Assembly (NCBI GenBank): GCA_963727575.1
Contig: CAVSIA010000012.1
Coordinates: 310,001-374,000, forward strand
DNA from: JAHQVI01 sp963727575
GTDB taxonomy: Bacteria > Pseudomonadota > Alphaproteobacteria > Rhizobiales > Rhodomicrobiaceae
Reading direction: 5' to 3'
DNA: 64,000 nucleotides
A model generated the notes under the pieces. That model worked only from the letters and a program-made list of their open reading frames with translations, did not search any database and was not told where the DNA came from. This document shows, piece by piece, positions 9,117-19,011 of this stretch (positions are counted from its first letter, which is position 1; each line of letters starts with the position of its first letter). Both the position numbers and the translations under genes were made by a program.

Positions 9117-9528
9117 AATCGGCCTGTTCGCTGCCGAGCCTCCGGCTCATTGACCGATAACGAATAGAGCGGCGGACGCGGCGGTTCAACCGGCAAACCT
9201 CCCGGAGCATCGGAGGGAAAGGCGCCATGCGGTTTTCGGACGGCTCCGATGCCGAAACAAACGATCAGGGCGACACCGCCAATTCCGACCGAAGTCCGAC
9301 GCTCGGGAACCAGGGCTCGCACCGCGCCTCCACCATCTGCGCCGGCCTTGAATGCCAGGCGAAACGGCGACGCAACGCCCGCGACGACTGGCTTACGGCG
9401 CCTTTCGCATCCACATAAGGGGCAGAACAAGCGGCGCGGCGCGGCCCGGACGGCTGAGCCGCTGCCGCCCGCGCATTGAAACCGGCCGGGATCTGCCGTA
9501 AGAGGGCCTCAGCCAGGAAAGGTCGCCA
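9117..9528. other. 412-bp gap between pyrC and ygfZ with no supported gene
   Basis: The gap between these divergent genes contains only short open frames with no recognisable domain and no good ribosome-binding site. It must hold both promoters. I see no tRNA, hairpin terminator or repeat. Confidence 0.5.
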
Positions 9529-10422
9529 ATGTCTTACAGCATGATGACGCTTCTGCCCGACCGCGCGTTGGTCGAGGTGCGCGGGCCGGACGCCGCCAAG
9601 TTCTTGCAGGATCTGGTGACCAACGATATCGAACGCGCCGAGCCGGGCGGAGCGATCTTTGCCGGACTTTTGACGCCGCAGGGGAAAATCCTGTGCGATT
9701 TCTTGATCTACATTCACGACCCGCAGACCTATTGGATCGATATCGCCAGCGACCGCGCCGCCGATTTCGCCAAACGGCTGGCGATGTACAAACTCCGGGC
9801 CAAAGTGGAAATCAGCGACCGGTCCGGCGAATTGGCCATCGGCGCGGCCCGGGGCGATCGGGCGGATGAAATGTCGCCTCCCGGCATACTCGGTATCTTC
9901 GCGGATCCGCGCTACGCCCCGCTCGGGGAGCGCTTCGTCATCGAACGGGCGCGACCGGAAGCCGGGCGGCCGGCGACAGCTTTCGCCGAGGATGCCGCCT
10001 ATCATGCTCACCGCATCGCCCTTGCCGTGCCGCGGGGCGGGCTCGACTACGCTTTTGGAGAAACCTTCCCGCATGAGGCCTGTTACGACGATCTGCACGG
10101 CGTCGATTTCAAGAAGGGCTGCTATATCGGGCAGGAAGTCGTCTCGCGCATGCATCATCGCGGCACCGCCAAAACGCGCATTGTGGCGGTCGAGGCGAGC
10201 GCGGAGGTCGGCGGCGCCGGTGCCGAGATCCTGGCCGGCGATACGCCGGTCGGGCGGCTCGGCTCGATGGACGGGACGCGCGGCGTCGCGCTCGTCCGCC
10301 TCGACCGTATCGCCGACGCCATCGGCCGCGGCGTTCCCTTGCGTGTTGGCGACGTCGCGCTGACGGTGAGCCGTCCACCCTGGGCAAGCTTCGACGTGCC
10401 AACCGGGGAGAGCGGATCGTGA
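9529..10422 (+). CDS. ygfZ: Folate-binding protein YgfZ (Fe-S cluster assembly)
   Basis: 297 residues of the aminomethyltransferase (GcvT-like) fold. The YgfZ signature KGCYIGQE sits at residues 196-203, with the essential Cys198. The N-terminal VRGPDAAKFLQDLVTND matches the family. YgfZ acts with tetrahydrofolate in maintaining iron-sulfur enzymes such as MiaB. The stop overlaps the next gene by GTGA, indicating translational coupling with tag. Confidence 0.88.
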   Translation: MSYSMMTLLPDRALVEVRGPDAAKFLQDLVTNDIERAEPGGAIFAGLLTPQGKILCDFLIYIHDPQTYWIDIASDRAADFAKRLAMYKLRAKVEISDRSGELAIGAARGDRADEMSPPGILGIFADPRYAPLGERFVIERARPEAGRPATAFAEDAAYHAHRIALAVPRGGLDYAFGETFPHEACYDDLHGVDFKKGCYIGQEVVSRMHHRGTAKTRIVAVEASAEVGGAGAEILAGDTPVGRLGSMDGTRGVALVRLDRIADAIGRGVPLRVGDVALTVSRPPWASFDVPTGESGS

Positions 10423-11009
10423 CTGTGACGCGCTGCGGCTGGGCGGGCGAAGAGCCGATCTATGTCGCCTATCATGACGAGGAATGGGGCGTCCCCAACG
10501 GCGACAGCCGCGCGCTGTTCGAGAAGGTCATCCTCGAGGGGTTTCAGGCTGGCCTGTCCTGGATCACCATCCTGCGCAAGCGCGACCATTTCCGCCGCGT
10601 ATTCGACAATTTCGACGCCGAAAAGATCGCGTGCTACCGACCGGAAAAAATTGCCGCGCTTCTCGCCGACCCCGGCATCGTGCGCAACCGGCTGAAGGTC
10701 GAAGCCGCGATCACCAACGCACAAGCCTATCTGACGCTCAGCGAAACCCAAGACTTTGCAAACTTTCTGTGGGCCTTCGTCGACGGAAAGCCGGTGCAGA
10801 ACCGCTTCGCGGCACTCACCCAGGTGCCCGCGGAAACGCCCGTCAGCCGGGCAATATCGAAAGCGCTGAAAGGCCACGGATTCCGCTTCGTCGGGCCGAC
10901 CACCGTGTATGCGATGATGCAGTCGGTCGGCATGGTCAACGATCACATTGCCGAATGTCACCGCCACGACGCCTGTGCCGCGATGCGCCCGGCCCTGCGC
11001 CGAGGTTAA
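10419..11009 (+). CDS. tag: DNA-3-methyladenine glycosylase I
   Basis: 196 residues. TagI features: N-terminal RCGWAGEEPIYVAYHDEEWG, the aromatic lesion-pocket region LSWITILRKRDHFRRVFDNF, and the zinc-snap ligands (Cys near residue 6, His near 19, and C-terminal HIAECHRHDAC). It removes 3-methyladenine from DNA. It starts at a GTG overlapping the ygfZ stop, so the two form an operon. Confidence 0.92.
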   Translation: MTVTRCGWAGEEPIYVAYHDEEWGVPNGDSRALFEKVILEGFQAGLSWITILRKRDHFRRVFDNFDAEKIACYRPEKIAALLADPGIVRNRLKVEAAITNAQAYLTLSETQDFANFLWAFVDGKPVQNRFAALTQVPAETPVSRAISKALKGHGFRFVGPTTVYAMMQSVGMVNDHIAECHRHDACAAMRPALRRG

Positions 11010-11017
11010 GCGATGCA

Positions 11018-12595
11018 TCATTGCGGGGTCGCGGCAAATGCGGACTGCGCGGATTGCAATGCCGGGCGCGCGGCTTTCCCGCCGAGCTCGGCGCCTCGGA
11101 GCGCGAGAGCTTCGGCGATATGCACGCTGAGCACCTTGTCCTCGCCATCGAGATCCGCCAGGGTCCGGGCAACGCGCATCGCCCGGTGGTAGCCGCGCGC
11201 CGAAAGGCCGAAGGCGGACGCGGCGTCCTGTAGTAGCCGGGCGCCGGACGCGTCGGGCGCGGCCACGCTTTCCAGGAGCGCCGGCGGACATTCCGTGTTC
11301 GTGCGCACCTCGCCTTGCGTAATCTGCTGGTAGCGCCGCGTCTGCATGTGCCGCGCGATCTGAATCCGCTCGCGCACCTCGGCCGTGCCCTCGGCGGCGG
11401 GCGCCCGGGCGAGATCGGCGGCGCTCACCTGGGGCACGGTGATGCGGATGTCGATCCGGTCGAAGATCGGGCCGGAGATGCGCGCCGTATACCGTTCGCG
11501 GCAATTGGTTCCCTGACGGCAGGAAAAACCCGGCTCGCCGGCGTGCCCGCAGCGGCAGGGATTCATCGCGGCGATGAGCTGAATGCGTGTCGGGTAGGTG
11601 ATCCGATGGTTGGCGCGGGCAATGATGATCTCGCCGGATTCGAGCGGTTGCCTCAGGGCGTCGATGACCTGCGGCGAAAATTCGGGCAATTCGTCGAGAA
11701 ACAGCACGCCGTGATGGGCGAGCGCGACCTCGCCCGGTCTCGGCCGCGAGCCGCCGCCGACCAGCGCCGCCATACTCGCGCTGTGGTGCGGCGCGCGGAA
11801 GGGGCGCTGCGGACTGAGCCGGCCGTCTTCGAGCAGACCCGCCATGCTGCGGATCATGGAAATCTCCAGCATTTCCTGCGGCTCAAGCCTCGGCAGCAGC
11901 CCTGGGAGACGCTGGGCAAGCATGGATTTCCCCGATCCCGGGGGGCCGGTCATCAAGAGGTGATGTCCGCCGGCTGCGGCGATTTCGATGGCGCGTTTGG
12001 CCATGTCCTGGCCGCGCACGTCGCGAAGGTCGAGCATGTCCGGCGCCCTGTCGTCGAGCTTGGCGGCCGGACGCGGCAGCAGGCTGAGCGCCTTGAAATG
12101 ATTGACGAGCGCGAGCAGGTTCGGCGGCGCCAGGATCGGCATCTCGGGCGAGGCCCAGGCGGCTTCGGAGCCACAGGCGAACGGGCAGACCAGACCTTTG
12201 CCGAGGCCGTTCGCCCCGATGGCGGCAGGCAACGTTCCGGCTACCGCGGCAACCGAGCCATCGAGGCCAAGCTCGCCGATGACGACATAGTCGGCAACTT
12301 CCTCGCCGGGCATCGCGCCGCTGGCGATCAGCAGCCCGGCGGCGATCGCCAGGTCGTAATGGCTGCCCTCTTTCGGCAGGTCGGCCGGGGCGAGGTTGAC
12401 GGTGATCCGCTTGGCCGGCAGGCCGAGGCCGATCGCGCACAGCGCCGCCCGGACCCGCTCCCGGCTTTCAGCGACCGCCTTGTCCGGCAGGCCGACGATC
12501 GAAAAGGACGGCAATCCAGGCCCGATCTGGACCTGGACGTCGACCGGGCGGGCCTCGATACCGAGGAACGCAACCGTTGAGATATGGGCATACAT
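11018..12595 (-). CDS. comM: YifB/ComM-family AAA+ ATPase
   Basis: 525 residues from ATG 12595 (MYAHISTVAFLG), chosen over the upstream TTG at 12622. Domains in order: an N-terminal Lon-protease-like fold (FSIVGLPDKAVAESRERVRAA), the Mg-chelatase AAA+ core with Walker A GPPGSGKS near residue 223 and LFLDELPEF Walker B, a zinc-like CRCGHAGEPGFSC stretch, and a C-terminal helical domain. ComM is a hexameric helicase promoting branch migration during natural transformation. In non-competent bacteria the homologue's role is unclear. Confidence 0.9.
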   Translation of the reverse strand: MYAHISTVAFLGIEARPVDVQVQIGPGLPSFSIVGLPDKAVAESRERVRAALCAIGLGLPAKRITVNLAPADLPKEGSHYDLAIAAGLLIASGAMPGEEVADYVVIGELGLDGSVAAVAGTLPAAIGANGLGKGLVCPFACGSEAAWASPEMPILAPPNLLALVNHFKALSLLPRPAAKLDDRAPDMLDLRDVRGQDMAKRAIEIAAAGGHHLLMTGPPGSGKSMLAQRLPGLLPRLEPQEMLEISMIRSMAGLLEDGRLSPQRPFRAPHHSASMAALVGGGSRPRPGEVALAHHGVLFLDELPEFSPQVIDALRQPLESGEIIIARANHRITYPTRIQLIAAMNPCRCGHAGEPGFSCRQGTNCRERYTARISGPIFDRIDIRITVPQVSAADLARAPAAEGTAEVRERIQIARHMQTRRYQQITQGEVRTNTECPPALLESVAAPDASGARLLQDAASAFGLSARGYHRAMRVARTLADLDGEDKVLSVHIAEALALRGAELGGKAARPALQSAQSAFAATPQ

Positions 12596-12670
12596 CGTCC
12601 TGTCCGCTCCCGCTTCAACCAATGCGGCTTCGACCCTAGCGAAAAGAACAAGTCAGGAACATAAGGGGGA

Positions 12671-13639
12671 TTACGCGCGCTCGGCGGCGCCCTGCCCACG
12701 GCTCCGGCGGTCCTCGATCACATCCCAGATCAGAGCGGCGATATCCGCCCCGCCGAAGCGCTGGACCTCACGGATGCCGGTCGGCGAGGTGACGTTGATC
12801 TCGGTGAGATAGTCGCCGATAACGTCGATACCGGTGAAGATCAGCCCGAGACGCTTCAGATCCGGGCCGATCCGCGCGCAGATCTCGCGCTCGCGATCGG
12901 TGATCTCGGTGGCTTCCGCACGGCCGCCGACATGCATGTTCGAGCGCGTATCTTCCGCCGCGGGCACGCGGTTGATCGCGCCGGCGAATTCGCCGTCGAC
13001 CAGGATGATGCGCTTGTCGCCCTTGCGGACCTCAGGCTGGTAGCGCTGGACGATGAACGGCTCGCGAAACACGGTCTGGAACAGCTCGACGAGCGAGCCG
13101 AGATTGGTGTCCTCGTGCTGGACGCGGAAAATCGCGGCACCGCCATTGCCGTAAAGCGGCTTGATGATGATGTCCCGATATTCGCGGCGGAACGCTTTGA
13201 CGTCGTCCAGCGACCGTGTGATCAGCGTCGGCGGCATCAGCTCGGGAAACTGCATGACGAACAGCTTTTCCGGACAGTTCCGGACGCTGGCGGGGTCGTT
13301 GGCGACCAGAACGCCGGGCAGCAAAGCTTCGAGGAGATGGGTCGTGGTGATATAGGCCATGTCGAAGGGCGGATCCTGGCGCAGCAGGACCACGTCACAT
13401 TCGCCCAGATCGGCAAGGCGCCGCTCGCCCAAACGGTAATGCGCGCCTTCGGTGTCCGCGACCTCGACGGGCGAAACATGCGCCACGACGCGGGACACGT
13501 TCATCGCCAGGTCCGGAGGTGTGTAGTACAGCAACTCGTGCCCGCGCCGCTGGGCTTCGAGCATGAGCGCAAAGGTGGAATCGCCCTTGATCGCCAACCG
13601 GTCGATCAGGTCCATCTGAATTGCGACGCGCAACGGCAT
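12671..13639 (-). CDS. gshB: Glutathione synthetase
   Basis: 322 residues with the prokaryotic GshB organisation: N-terminal IQMDLIDRLAIKGDSTFALMLEAQ-type substrate domain, ATP-grasp core (KPLYGNGGAAIFRV, VQRYQPEV) and C-terminal TEINVTSPTGIREV. It joins gamma-glutamylcysteine and glycine using ATP. It follows yraN and rsmI on the same strand, an order common in Hyphomicrobiales. Confidence 0.95.
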   Translation of the reverse strand: MPLRVAIQMDLIDRLAIKGDSTFALMLEAQRRGHELLYYTPPDLAMNVSRVVAHVSPVEVADTEGAHYRLGERRLADLGECDVVLLRQDPPFDMAYITTTHLLEALLPGVLVANDPASVRNCPEKLFVMQFPELMPPTLITRSLDDVKAFRREYRDIIIKPLYGNGGAAIFRVQHEDTNLGSLVELFQTVFREPFIVQRYQPEVRKGDKRIILVDGEFAGAINRVPAAEDTRSNMHVGGRAEATEITDREREICARIGPDLKRLGLIFTGIDVIGDYLTEINVTSPTGIREVQRFGGADIAALIWDVIEDRRSRGQGAAERA

Positions 13640-13782
13640 TCAACTCTCCTGCTTGCGGCAACCCAGGCGAGGTGTCTGCCCTGGATCCCTGCCGCGTCGG
13701 TGATTTCGCTTTCGCCCGGGCGGCGCTAAAGGCCGGCCCCGGAGGCCCATAAGGCCGGCACGGCTTGCCACCCCCGGAGGGA

Positions 13783-14163
13783 TCAGAGCCGAAATGCGTC
13801 AGGAATATATTCGGCAGCGTTGTGCGAGGCAATCAGCACGGCGTCAAAGGACATGTCACGGTCCTGGTATTCGGGAAAATTCTGCAGCCAATAGCTTGCC
13901 GCATCGGCAATCCTGCGCTGCTGGCGCGGCGTTACCGACCAGGCGGCATCGCTCAGTTTCCGGCGCGCCTTGACCTCGACGAAGGCAAGGTGCCGGCCGT
14001 TGATCGCGACCAGATCGATCTCGCCCACCGGCGACCTGTAGCGCCGGCTCAGGATCTCGTATCCGCGGCGGGCAAGCATGGAGGCAGCCTGACGTTCTGC
14101 CTGGCAGCCTTTTTCGTAGGCCTCACGCTTCCTCGCCGTCGTCATCGTGCCGGTCATGCGCAC
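13783..14163 (-). CDS. yraN: YraN family (UPF0102) nuclease-like protein
   Basis: 126 residues from ATG 14163; ATG 14145 (MTTARKREAYEKG) is also possible. The restriction-endonuclease-like core is visible: GEIDLVAINGRHLAFVEVKAR, with the Asp and E-x-K pattern typical of this fold. Function is unproven; members may act on Holliday-junction-like DNA. The start lies inside the restored 3' end of rsmI. Confidence 0.85.
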   Translation of the reverse strand: MRMTGTMTTARKREAYEKGCQAERQAASMLARRGYEILSRRYRSPVGEIDLVAINGRHLAFVEVKARRKLSDAAWSVTPRQQRRIADAASYWLQNFPEYQDRDMSFDAVLIASHNAAEYIPDAFRL

Positions 14164-15038
14164 CTTGCTGAATTTTCACAGCCAGATCATAGATGTGCTT
14201 GCGAGGTACACGCAATGTTCTTCTCACCTCGTCCACAGCGTCGCGCAATGAGGACCGCTCAAGCGCCGATGTAACGGCCTCGCGGATCCGCTCCTCGTCC
14301 GGCGCAGCCGTCGGCGGGCGGCGCGAGCATCAGGACCAGCTCGCCGCGCCATTCCCGCCCGGCAAGGCCGTCGGCGGGCAGCGTGGTGCGCACGACTTCC
14401 TCGAAGCGCTTGGTCAATTCGCGCGCGATGACCAGCTCGCGGCCCGGGAGTGTTTCGCCCAGCGTTTTCAAGGTGCGCTCAAGCCGGGTGGCGGTCTCGA
14501 ACAGAACGAGCGTCGCCGGGATGTCGGCCAGTTCGCCGAGCCTGCGCCGTGCGGCGGCTTCCTTGGGCGGCAGAAAACCGCCGAAGAAGAAGCTGTCCGT
14601 CGGCAGGCCGCTGACGGTCAGGCCGGCAAGCACGGCGGAGGCGCCCGGAATGCTTATCACCGGCGTCCCTTGAGCCGCCGCTTCGCGAACCAGCTTGTAG
14701 CCCGGGTCGGAGATCAGCGGCGTGCCGGCATCCGAGACCAGCGCGATCGATGCCCCTTCGGCGAGTTTCCTCAGGATCTTGGGCCGCTCCCGCGCGGCGT
14801 TGTGGTCGTGATAGGCGCTGAGCCGGCCGGTCAGCTGGAAATGATGGACGAGCTTTTGCGTATGCCTGGTGTCTTCGCACAAGATCAGATCCGCGCGGGC
14901 CAGCACCGCGAGCGCCCTGAGGCTGATGTCGGACAGATTGCCGATCGGGGTGGCAACGATATAAAGCCCGCCGGCAAGCGGTTCGGCAAATGCATGCTCC
15001 AGAACCGTGCGAACGGCTTCGATGGTGTTTTCGGGCAT
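14123..15038 (-). CDS. rsmI: 16S rRNA C1402 2'-O-methyltransferase, frame break near 14310
   Basis: The SAM-dependent tetrapyrrole-methylase fold is plain: GGLYIVATPIGNLSDISLRA, CEDTRHTQKLVHHF, ALVSDAGTPLISDPG and FFGGFLPPKE. RsmI modifies C1402 of 16S rRNA. The main frame ends early at 14259, but the next frame continues with DEERIREAVTSALERSS and a typical RsmI tail (LRDAVDEVRRTL, then HIYDLA), stopping at 14123. One extra base near 14310 explains this. ATG 15038 (MPENTIEAV) is chosen; the longer start at 15221 would overlap the region upstream of the divergent lipoprotein gene. Confidence 0.85.
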
Positions 15039-15336
15039 TGCGATCTTTGCGGCGTTTCGAATTGGCTCCCGCATACCACAGTGCGGCCTGCCAATCACCT
15101 TATGGCCATAGTCGCTGCATAACAAAGAGTGGGGTGCGAGGCGCGGTGAATTGTGCGAACCTTCGTCAGCGGCGAATGATTCTCGGGAGCCAGACGGGCT
15201 GCCTGCCCATGCTGCGCGCACGGAACCGGGGACACCGGGCTATTTGACGCGCGAGGTGGCGCCGAACCTGCTAGGTTTATCACCATTGATGTCTGACCGC
15301 GGGCCGTTTCGGGCAGAAGAGGAAAAGACAAGAGAC

Positions 15337-16557
15337 ATGTTGGGTCAACAAAGCGTTCACCAGACCGCGTTGCTGGGCCGGCGCGCCTTCTCCCGGGCAG
15401 CCGCTTTCGCGTTCGTCGCCCTGGCCGTGGCCGGCTGTTCGATCAGCGGCGGCCGCGGGCTGTCGAGCGACGAGGGCGCGGGAACGAGCATCAAGGGCGG
15501 ACCGAAACGGCCTGGCGTCAAGGTGGCGTTTCTGCTTCCGCTCAGCGGCGGCAACTCGCAAAGCGTGGCCAAATCGCTGAAGCAGGCCGGCGAGCTTGCC
15601 CTGTTCGACTTCGACAACCCCAATGTCGAGTTGGTGCCGAAGGATACGCGCGGCACGCCCGAGGGGGCCAAGGAGGCGGCCCAGCAGGCCGTCAAGGAAG
15701 GCGCCGAGTTGATCATCGGCCCGCTTTTCGCCAACGAGGTCGCCGCCGCCGCGCCCGAGGCGCAGAGCGCCAACATTCCGATGATCGCATTCTCCAGCGA
15801 TCGCAAGGTGGCCGGCAACGGGGTCTATCTGCTCAGTTTCCTCGCCGGCAGCGACGTCTCCCGCATCGTCTCCTTCGCGGTTTCGCGTGGCAAGACGCGC
15901 TTTGCGGCGCTGGTGCCCCAGACCGAGTATGGCCGTCTCGTCGAGCAGAGCTTCCTCGCCTCCGCCAATCGGCTCGGCGCGCAGATCGTCGCCGTGAAGA
16001 GCTACCCGCAGGATGCCAACGGCATGGTCGCGCCCGTCCGCGAGATCGCCGCGCTCGCCAAACGCGGTGAGCAGCCGCAGATCGACGCACTTTACATGCC
16101 CGCCGCGGCGGACAGCCTGCCCTCGCTGGCTCCCCTCCTGCCCTATGCGGAAATCGACACCAAGGCCGTGCAGTTGCTCGGCTCCAGCGGCTGGGATTAT
16201 ACCGGCGTCGGCAAGGAGGCCGCCCTCGTCGGCGCATGGCTCCCCGCGCCCGATCCGAAGGGCTGGACGGACTTCACCAAGCGATACGTCGAGACCTATG
16301 GCGAAGTGCCGCCGCGCCTGTCCACGCTCGCCTATGACGCCGTCAGCCTGGCGATTTCGCTGTCGAACAACGCGCCGGGATCGCGGTTCACGCCGGACGC
16401 GCTGACGCGGGCCAACGGCTTTTCGGGGATCGACGGGCTGTTCCGGCTGCGTCCCGACGGCACCTCGGAGCGCGGCTTTGCCATCCTGGAAGTTCAGCGC
16501 TACGGCAATCAGGTGATCGAGCCCGCACCGAACGGCTTCAACTCGGCACAATATTAG
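15337..16557 (+). CDS. Penicillin-binding protein activator (LpoA/LppC-type lipoprotein)
   Basis: 406 residues with a lipobox ending at Cys34 (ALAVAGC). The rest is a periplasmic-binding-protein type I fold: VKVAFLLPLSGGNSQSVAKSLKQ, LIIGPLFANEVAAAAP, and TLAYDAVSLAISL near the end. LpoA-type proteins activate PBP1a from the outer membrane; alphaproteobacterial members contain only this PBP1-like domain. It is divergent from rsmI, the usual arrangement. ATG 15337 has AGAGGAAAAGA upstream. Confidence 0.82.
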   Translation: MLGQQSVHQTALLGRRAFSRAAAFAFVALAVAGCSISGGRGLSSDEGAGTSIKGGPKRPGVKVAFLLPLSGGNSQSVAKSLKQAGELALFDFDNPNVELVPKDTRGTPEGAKEAAQQAVKEGAELIIGPLFANEVAAAAPEAQSANIPMIAFSSDRKVAGNGVYLLSFLAGSDVSRIVSFAVSRGKTRFAALVPQTEYGRLVEQSFLASANRLGAQIVAVKSYPQDANGMVAPVREIAALAKRGEQPQIDALYMPAAADSLPSLAPLLPYAEIDTKAVQLLGSSGWDYTGVGKEAALVGAWLPAPDPKGWTDFTKRYVETYGEVPPRLSTLAYDAVSLAISLSNNAPGSRFTPDALTRANGFSGIDGLFRLRPDGTSERGFAILEVQRYGNQVIEPAPNGFNSAQY

Positions 16558-16586
16558 CCGCCGCTATTCGATGATCTGAGAAAAGA

Positions 16587-16664
16587 TGGTCGGAGCGGCG
16601 GGATTCGAACCCACGACCCCCAGTCCCCCAGACTGGTGCGCTAACCGGGCTGCGCTACGCTCCG
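16587..16664 (-). tRNA. tRNA-Pro (anticodon GGG)
   Basis: Read on the minus strand, a full cloverleaf folds: acceptor CGGAGCG with CGCTCCG, D arm GCGC/GCGC, anticodon stem CCAGT/ACTGG with loop CTGGGGG (anticodon GGG), T arm with TTCGAAT, discriminator A and an encoded CCA. 78 bases. It sits in a gap of about 310 bases between the lipoprotein gene and merR; I see nothing else in the remainder. Confidence 0.95.
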
Positions 16665-16869
16665 ACAATGTCCGCGCGATTGGCGGATGGGGCCCCATCT
16701 TTGCCTCGTCGATCGGGCAGGGTCAATAGGCTTGTGTCCCTGGCGACGAGGCTCCACAGCTTGCCGGTGACGCCGGCCGGCGGGAACGGCAGCTGACGCC
16801 GATTTGCTGGAAAATGCGGGAAACAAAGGCCGAGACTTCCGTTCCTATTCAATCGGATTGGAAAAAACT

Positions 16870-17415
16870 CTAGGCCGAGTGCCCCGAATCTGGCCCGCCG
16901 GTCAGCGTCGCGCGCAGCATGTCGCGGCATTCTTCCAGTTCGCGCACTACCGATGAAAGGCTGCCGCCCTCGCCGTTCTGCAACGCGTCATGCCTGACGC
17001 CCGCAGCCGGTCCGGCATTCTCGCCCTGCGGCGCGTGCCGGCCCGTCAGAGGATGGCCTTTGCGGGCCTCGGTCGCGGCCTCCCCGGCAAGGTTCGGGAT
17101 CTCCGGCAGCCCCGAGCCGGCCTGGGCCGCCTCGCCGGGCATGTCGTCTCGCCAGCACTCCTTGACGAAGCGAACCCCATTGTCGCGCAGGATGCGCTGT
17201 ACGCCCTTGATGGTGTAGCCGTCGCTATAGAGCAACCAGCGTATGCCGCGCAGGAGATCGACGTCCTCGGGGCGGTAATACCGTCGCCCGCCGCCGCGCT
17301 TCATCGGCCGCAACTGACTGAACTTGCCTTCCCAGAACCGAAGCACATGCTTCGGCACCTCAAGCTCATCCGCAACTTCACTGATCGTGCGAAACGCACT
17401 CGACGATTTTCCCAA
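16870..17415 (-). CDS. MerR-family transcriptional regulator
   Basis: 181 residues. The N-terminal winged helix is clear: RTISEVADELEVPKHVLRFW, then RGGGRRYYRPEDVDLLRGIR. The C-terminal part is Gly/Ala-rich and unstructured and ends in a short helix. There are no conserved metal-binding cysteines, so it is not a metal sensor of the classical type. Location directly after ihfA is conserved in alphaproteobacteria; the target is unknown. Confidence 0.88.
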   Translation of the reverse strand: MGKSSSAFRTISEVADELEVPKHVLRFWEGKFSQLRPMKRGGGRRYYRPEDVDLLRGIRWLLYSDGYTIKGVQRILRDNGVRFVKECWRDDMPGEAAQAGSGLPEIPNLAGEAATEARKGHPLTGRHAPQGENAGPAAGVRHDALQNGEGGSLSSVVRELEECRDMLRATLTGGPDSGHSA

Positions 17416-17454
17416 TGTGACCCCCGCTAAATCAAAATCCGGCCTAGGCCGAAT

Positions 17455-17781
17455 CTATTCCGCCGCTTTTTTACTTTTAACCAAAGTCGAATTGATGCGC
17501 TCTTTCATAATATTGCTGGCACGAAAGACGAGCACACGCCTCGGGGTTATCGGCACGACCTCGCCCGTCTTCGGGTTGCGGCCAACGCGCTCGCGTTTTT
17601 CACGTACTCCGAAAGATCCAAAGCTCGAAAGCTTAACGTTTTCACTCTTCTCGAGACAACCGATGATCTCGCGAATGACGCTTTCGACCAGTTCAGCAGA
17701 TTCATTGCGCGGGAGCCCGACTTTTTGAAAGACGGCCTCCGCGAGATCTGCTCTTGTCAATGTCTTGCCGCTCGACGGCAT
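17455..17781 (-). CDS. ihfA: Integration host factor subunit alpha
   Basis: 108 residues from ATG 17781 (MPSSGKTLTRADLAEAVFQ). Signature features: the DNA-binding beta-arm with GRNPKTGEVVPI and KLSSFGSFGVREKRERVG. IHF alpha and beta dimerise and bend DNA by about 160 degrees. The upstream 17782-18033 stretch is AT-rich compared with its surroundings and likely holds the promoter. Confidence 0.95.
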   Translation of the reverse strand: MPSSGKTLTRADLAEAVFQKVGLPRNESAELVESVIREIIGCLEKSENVKLSSFGSFGVREKRERVGRNPKTGEVVPITPRRVLVFRASNIMKERINSTLVKSKKAAE

Positions 17782-18033
17782 GTGGACTCTGCTCGGGTTC
17801 AAGGTGTTAATAAAGTCAATATTAACGGAGATCACGGGAGCGGGTCAACGAGAGATGCGGCATCGCGCTGATTCAGCGAAATATTTTCCGAAACAAACAA
17901 AGGGAGCCGCTCTTTCGAGCCATGCAAGCCAGTCTGCTTTATCAATAACGGGGATAGTAAGACGTCTTTATAATTTGGTTGAATTTCCCGGCGCGAAATA
18001 AATTTATACGGTTTGTCTACATATAGAACCAAA

Positions 18034-19011
18034 TTACCAGCGGGCCAGCACCGAACCCCACGTAAAGCCCCCGCCCATTGCCTCCATCAGCACCATGTCG
18101 CCGGTCTTCAGACGACCGTCGAGACGCGCGGTGTCCAGGGCGAGCGGGATCGATGCTGCCGACGTATTTCCGTGCATTTCCAACGTCATGACGATCTTCT
18201 CAGGTGGAATCCCGAGTTTCCGCGCGGTCCCGTCGAGAATACGCTTGTTGGCCTGATGGGGTACGAACCAGTCAATCTCGTCAGCGGTGAGATCGTACGC
18301 CTTTAGCGTGTCTTGAATCACATCGGAAATCGCGCCAACGGCGAATCGGAACACCTCTTTGCCCTGCATCCGAAGATGCCCGACCGTGCCGGTGGAAGAG
18401 GGGCCGCCATCGACATAGAGCAGGTTCTTGAACCGTCCGTCGGAGCGAAGCACGGAGCCAAAAATGCCACGCTCGTTCGGCTTGCCGGTCGCCTTCTGGC
18501 CTTCGACGACGACTGCGCCGGCGCCGTCGCCGAACAGAACGCAGGTCGTGCGGTCCTCCCAGTCGAGGATTCGGGAGAAGGTTTCAGCGCCGATGACCAG
18601 CACCCGCCGGTATTGGCCGGACTTGACGAAATTATCGGCGGCGGCCAGCGCGTAGACGAAGCCGGAGCAAACGGCCTGCATGTCGAAAGCGGCACCATGA
18701 GTGATGCCGAGCGCGGCCTGAACGGAAACCGCTGTGGCCGGGAAGGTCTGGTCGGGCGTTGACGTCGCCAGGATGATCAGGTCGATCTCGGACGGCTCGA
18801 CCTCGGCGACATCGAGCGCATTCCGGGCCGCGGCGATGGCAAGATCCGAGGTCAGTTCGCCTTCGGCGGCGATATGGCGCTCGCGTATGCCGGTCCGCTC
18901 GACGATCCAGTCATCGGATGTATCGACGTGCTGCGACAACTCTGCGTTGGTGAGGACTTTTTCCGGCAGGTAAGCCCCACACCCGCGAATAACAGAACGA
19001 ATGGTGTTCAC
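18034..19011 (-). CDS. fabH: Beta-ketoacyl-ACP synthase III
   Basis: 325 residues from a GTG at 19011, which overlaps the plsX stop (GTGA). The FabH triad is present: Cys115 in QAVCSGF, His252 in PHQANKRI and Asn282 in GNTSAAS. It condenses acetyl-CoA with malonyl-ACP to start fatty-acid synthesis. The open frame extends far upstream through plsX, but that part has no FabH homology. Confidence 0.95.
   Translation of the reverse strand: MNTIRSVIRGCGAYLPEKVLTNAELSQHVDTSDDWIVERTGIRERHIAAEGELTSDLAIAAARNALDVAEVEPSEIDLIILATSTPDQTFPATAVSVQAALGITHGAAFDMQAVCSGFVYALAAADNFVKSGQYRRVLVIGAETFSRILDWEDRTTCVLFGDGAGAVVVEGQKATGKPNERGIFGSVLRSDGRFKNLLYVDGGPSSTGTVGHLRMQGKEVFRFAVGAISDVIQDTLKAYDLTADEIDWFVPHQANKRILDGTARKLGIPPEKIVMTLEMHGNTSAASIPLALDTARLDGRLKTGDMVLMEAMGGGFTWGSVLARW

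Noticed and set aside
9113..9430. Possible 105-residue gene between pyrC and ygfZ
   Set aside because: No domain, no ribosome-binding site, and it overlaps the pyrC start.
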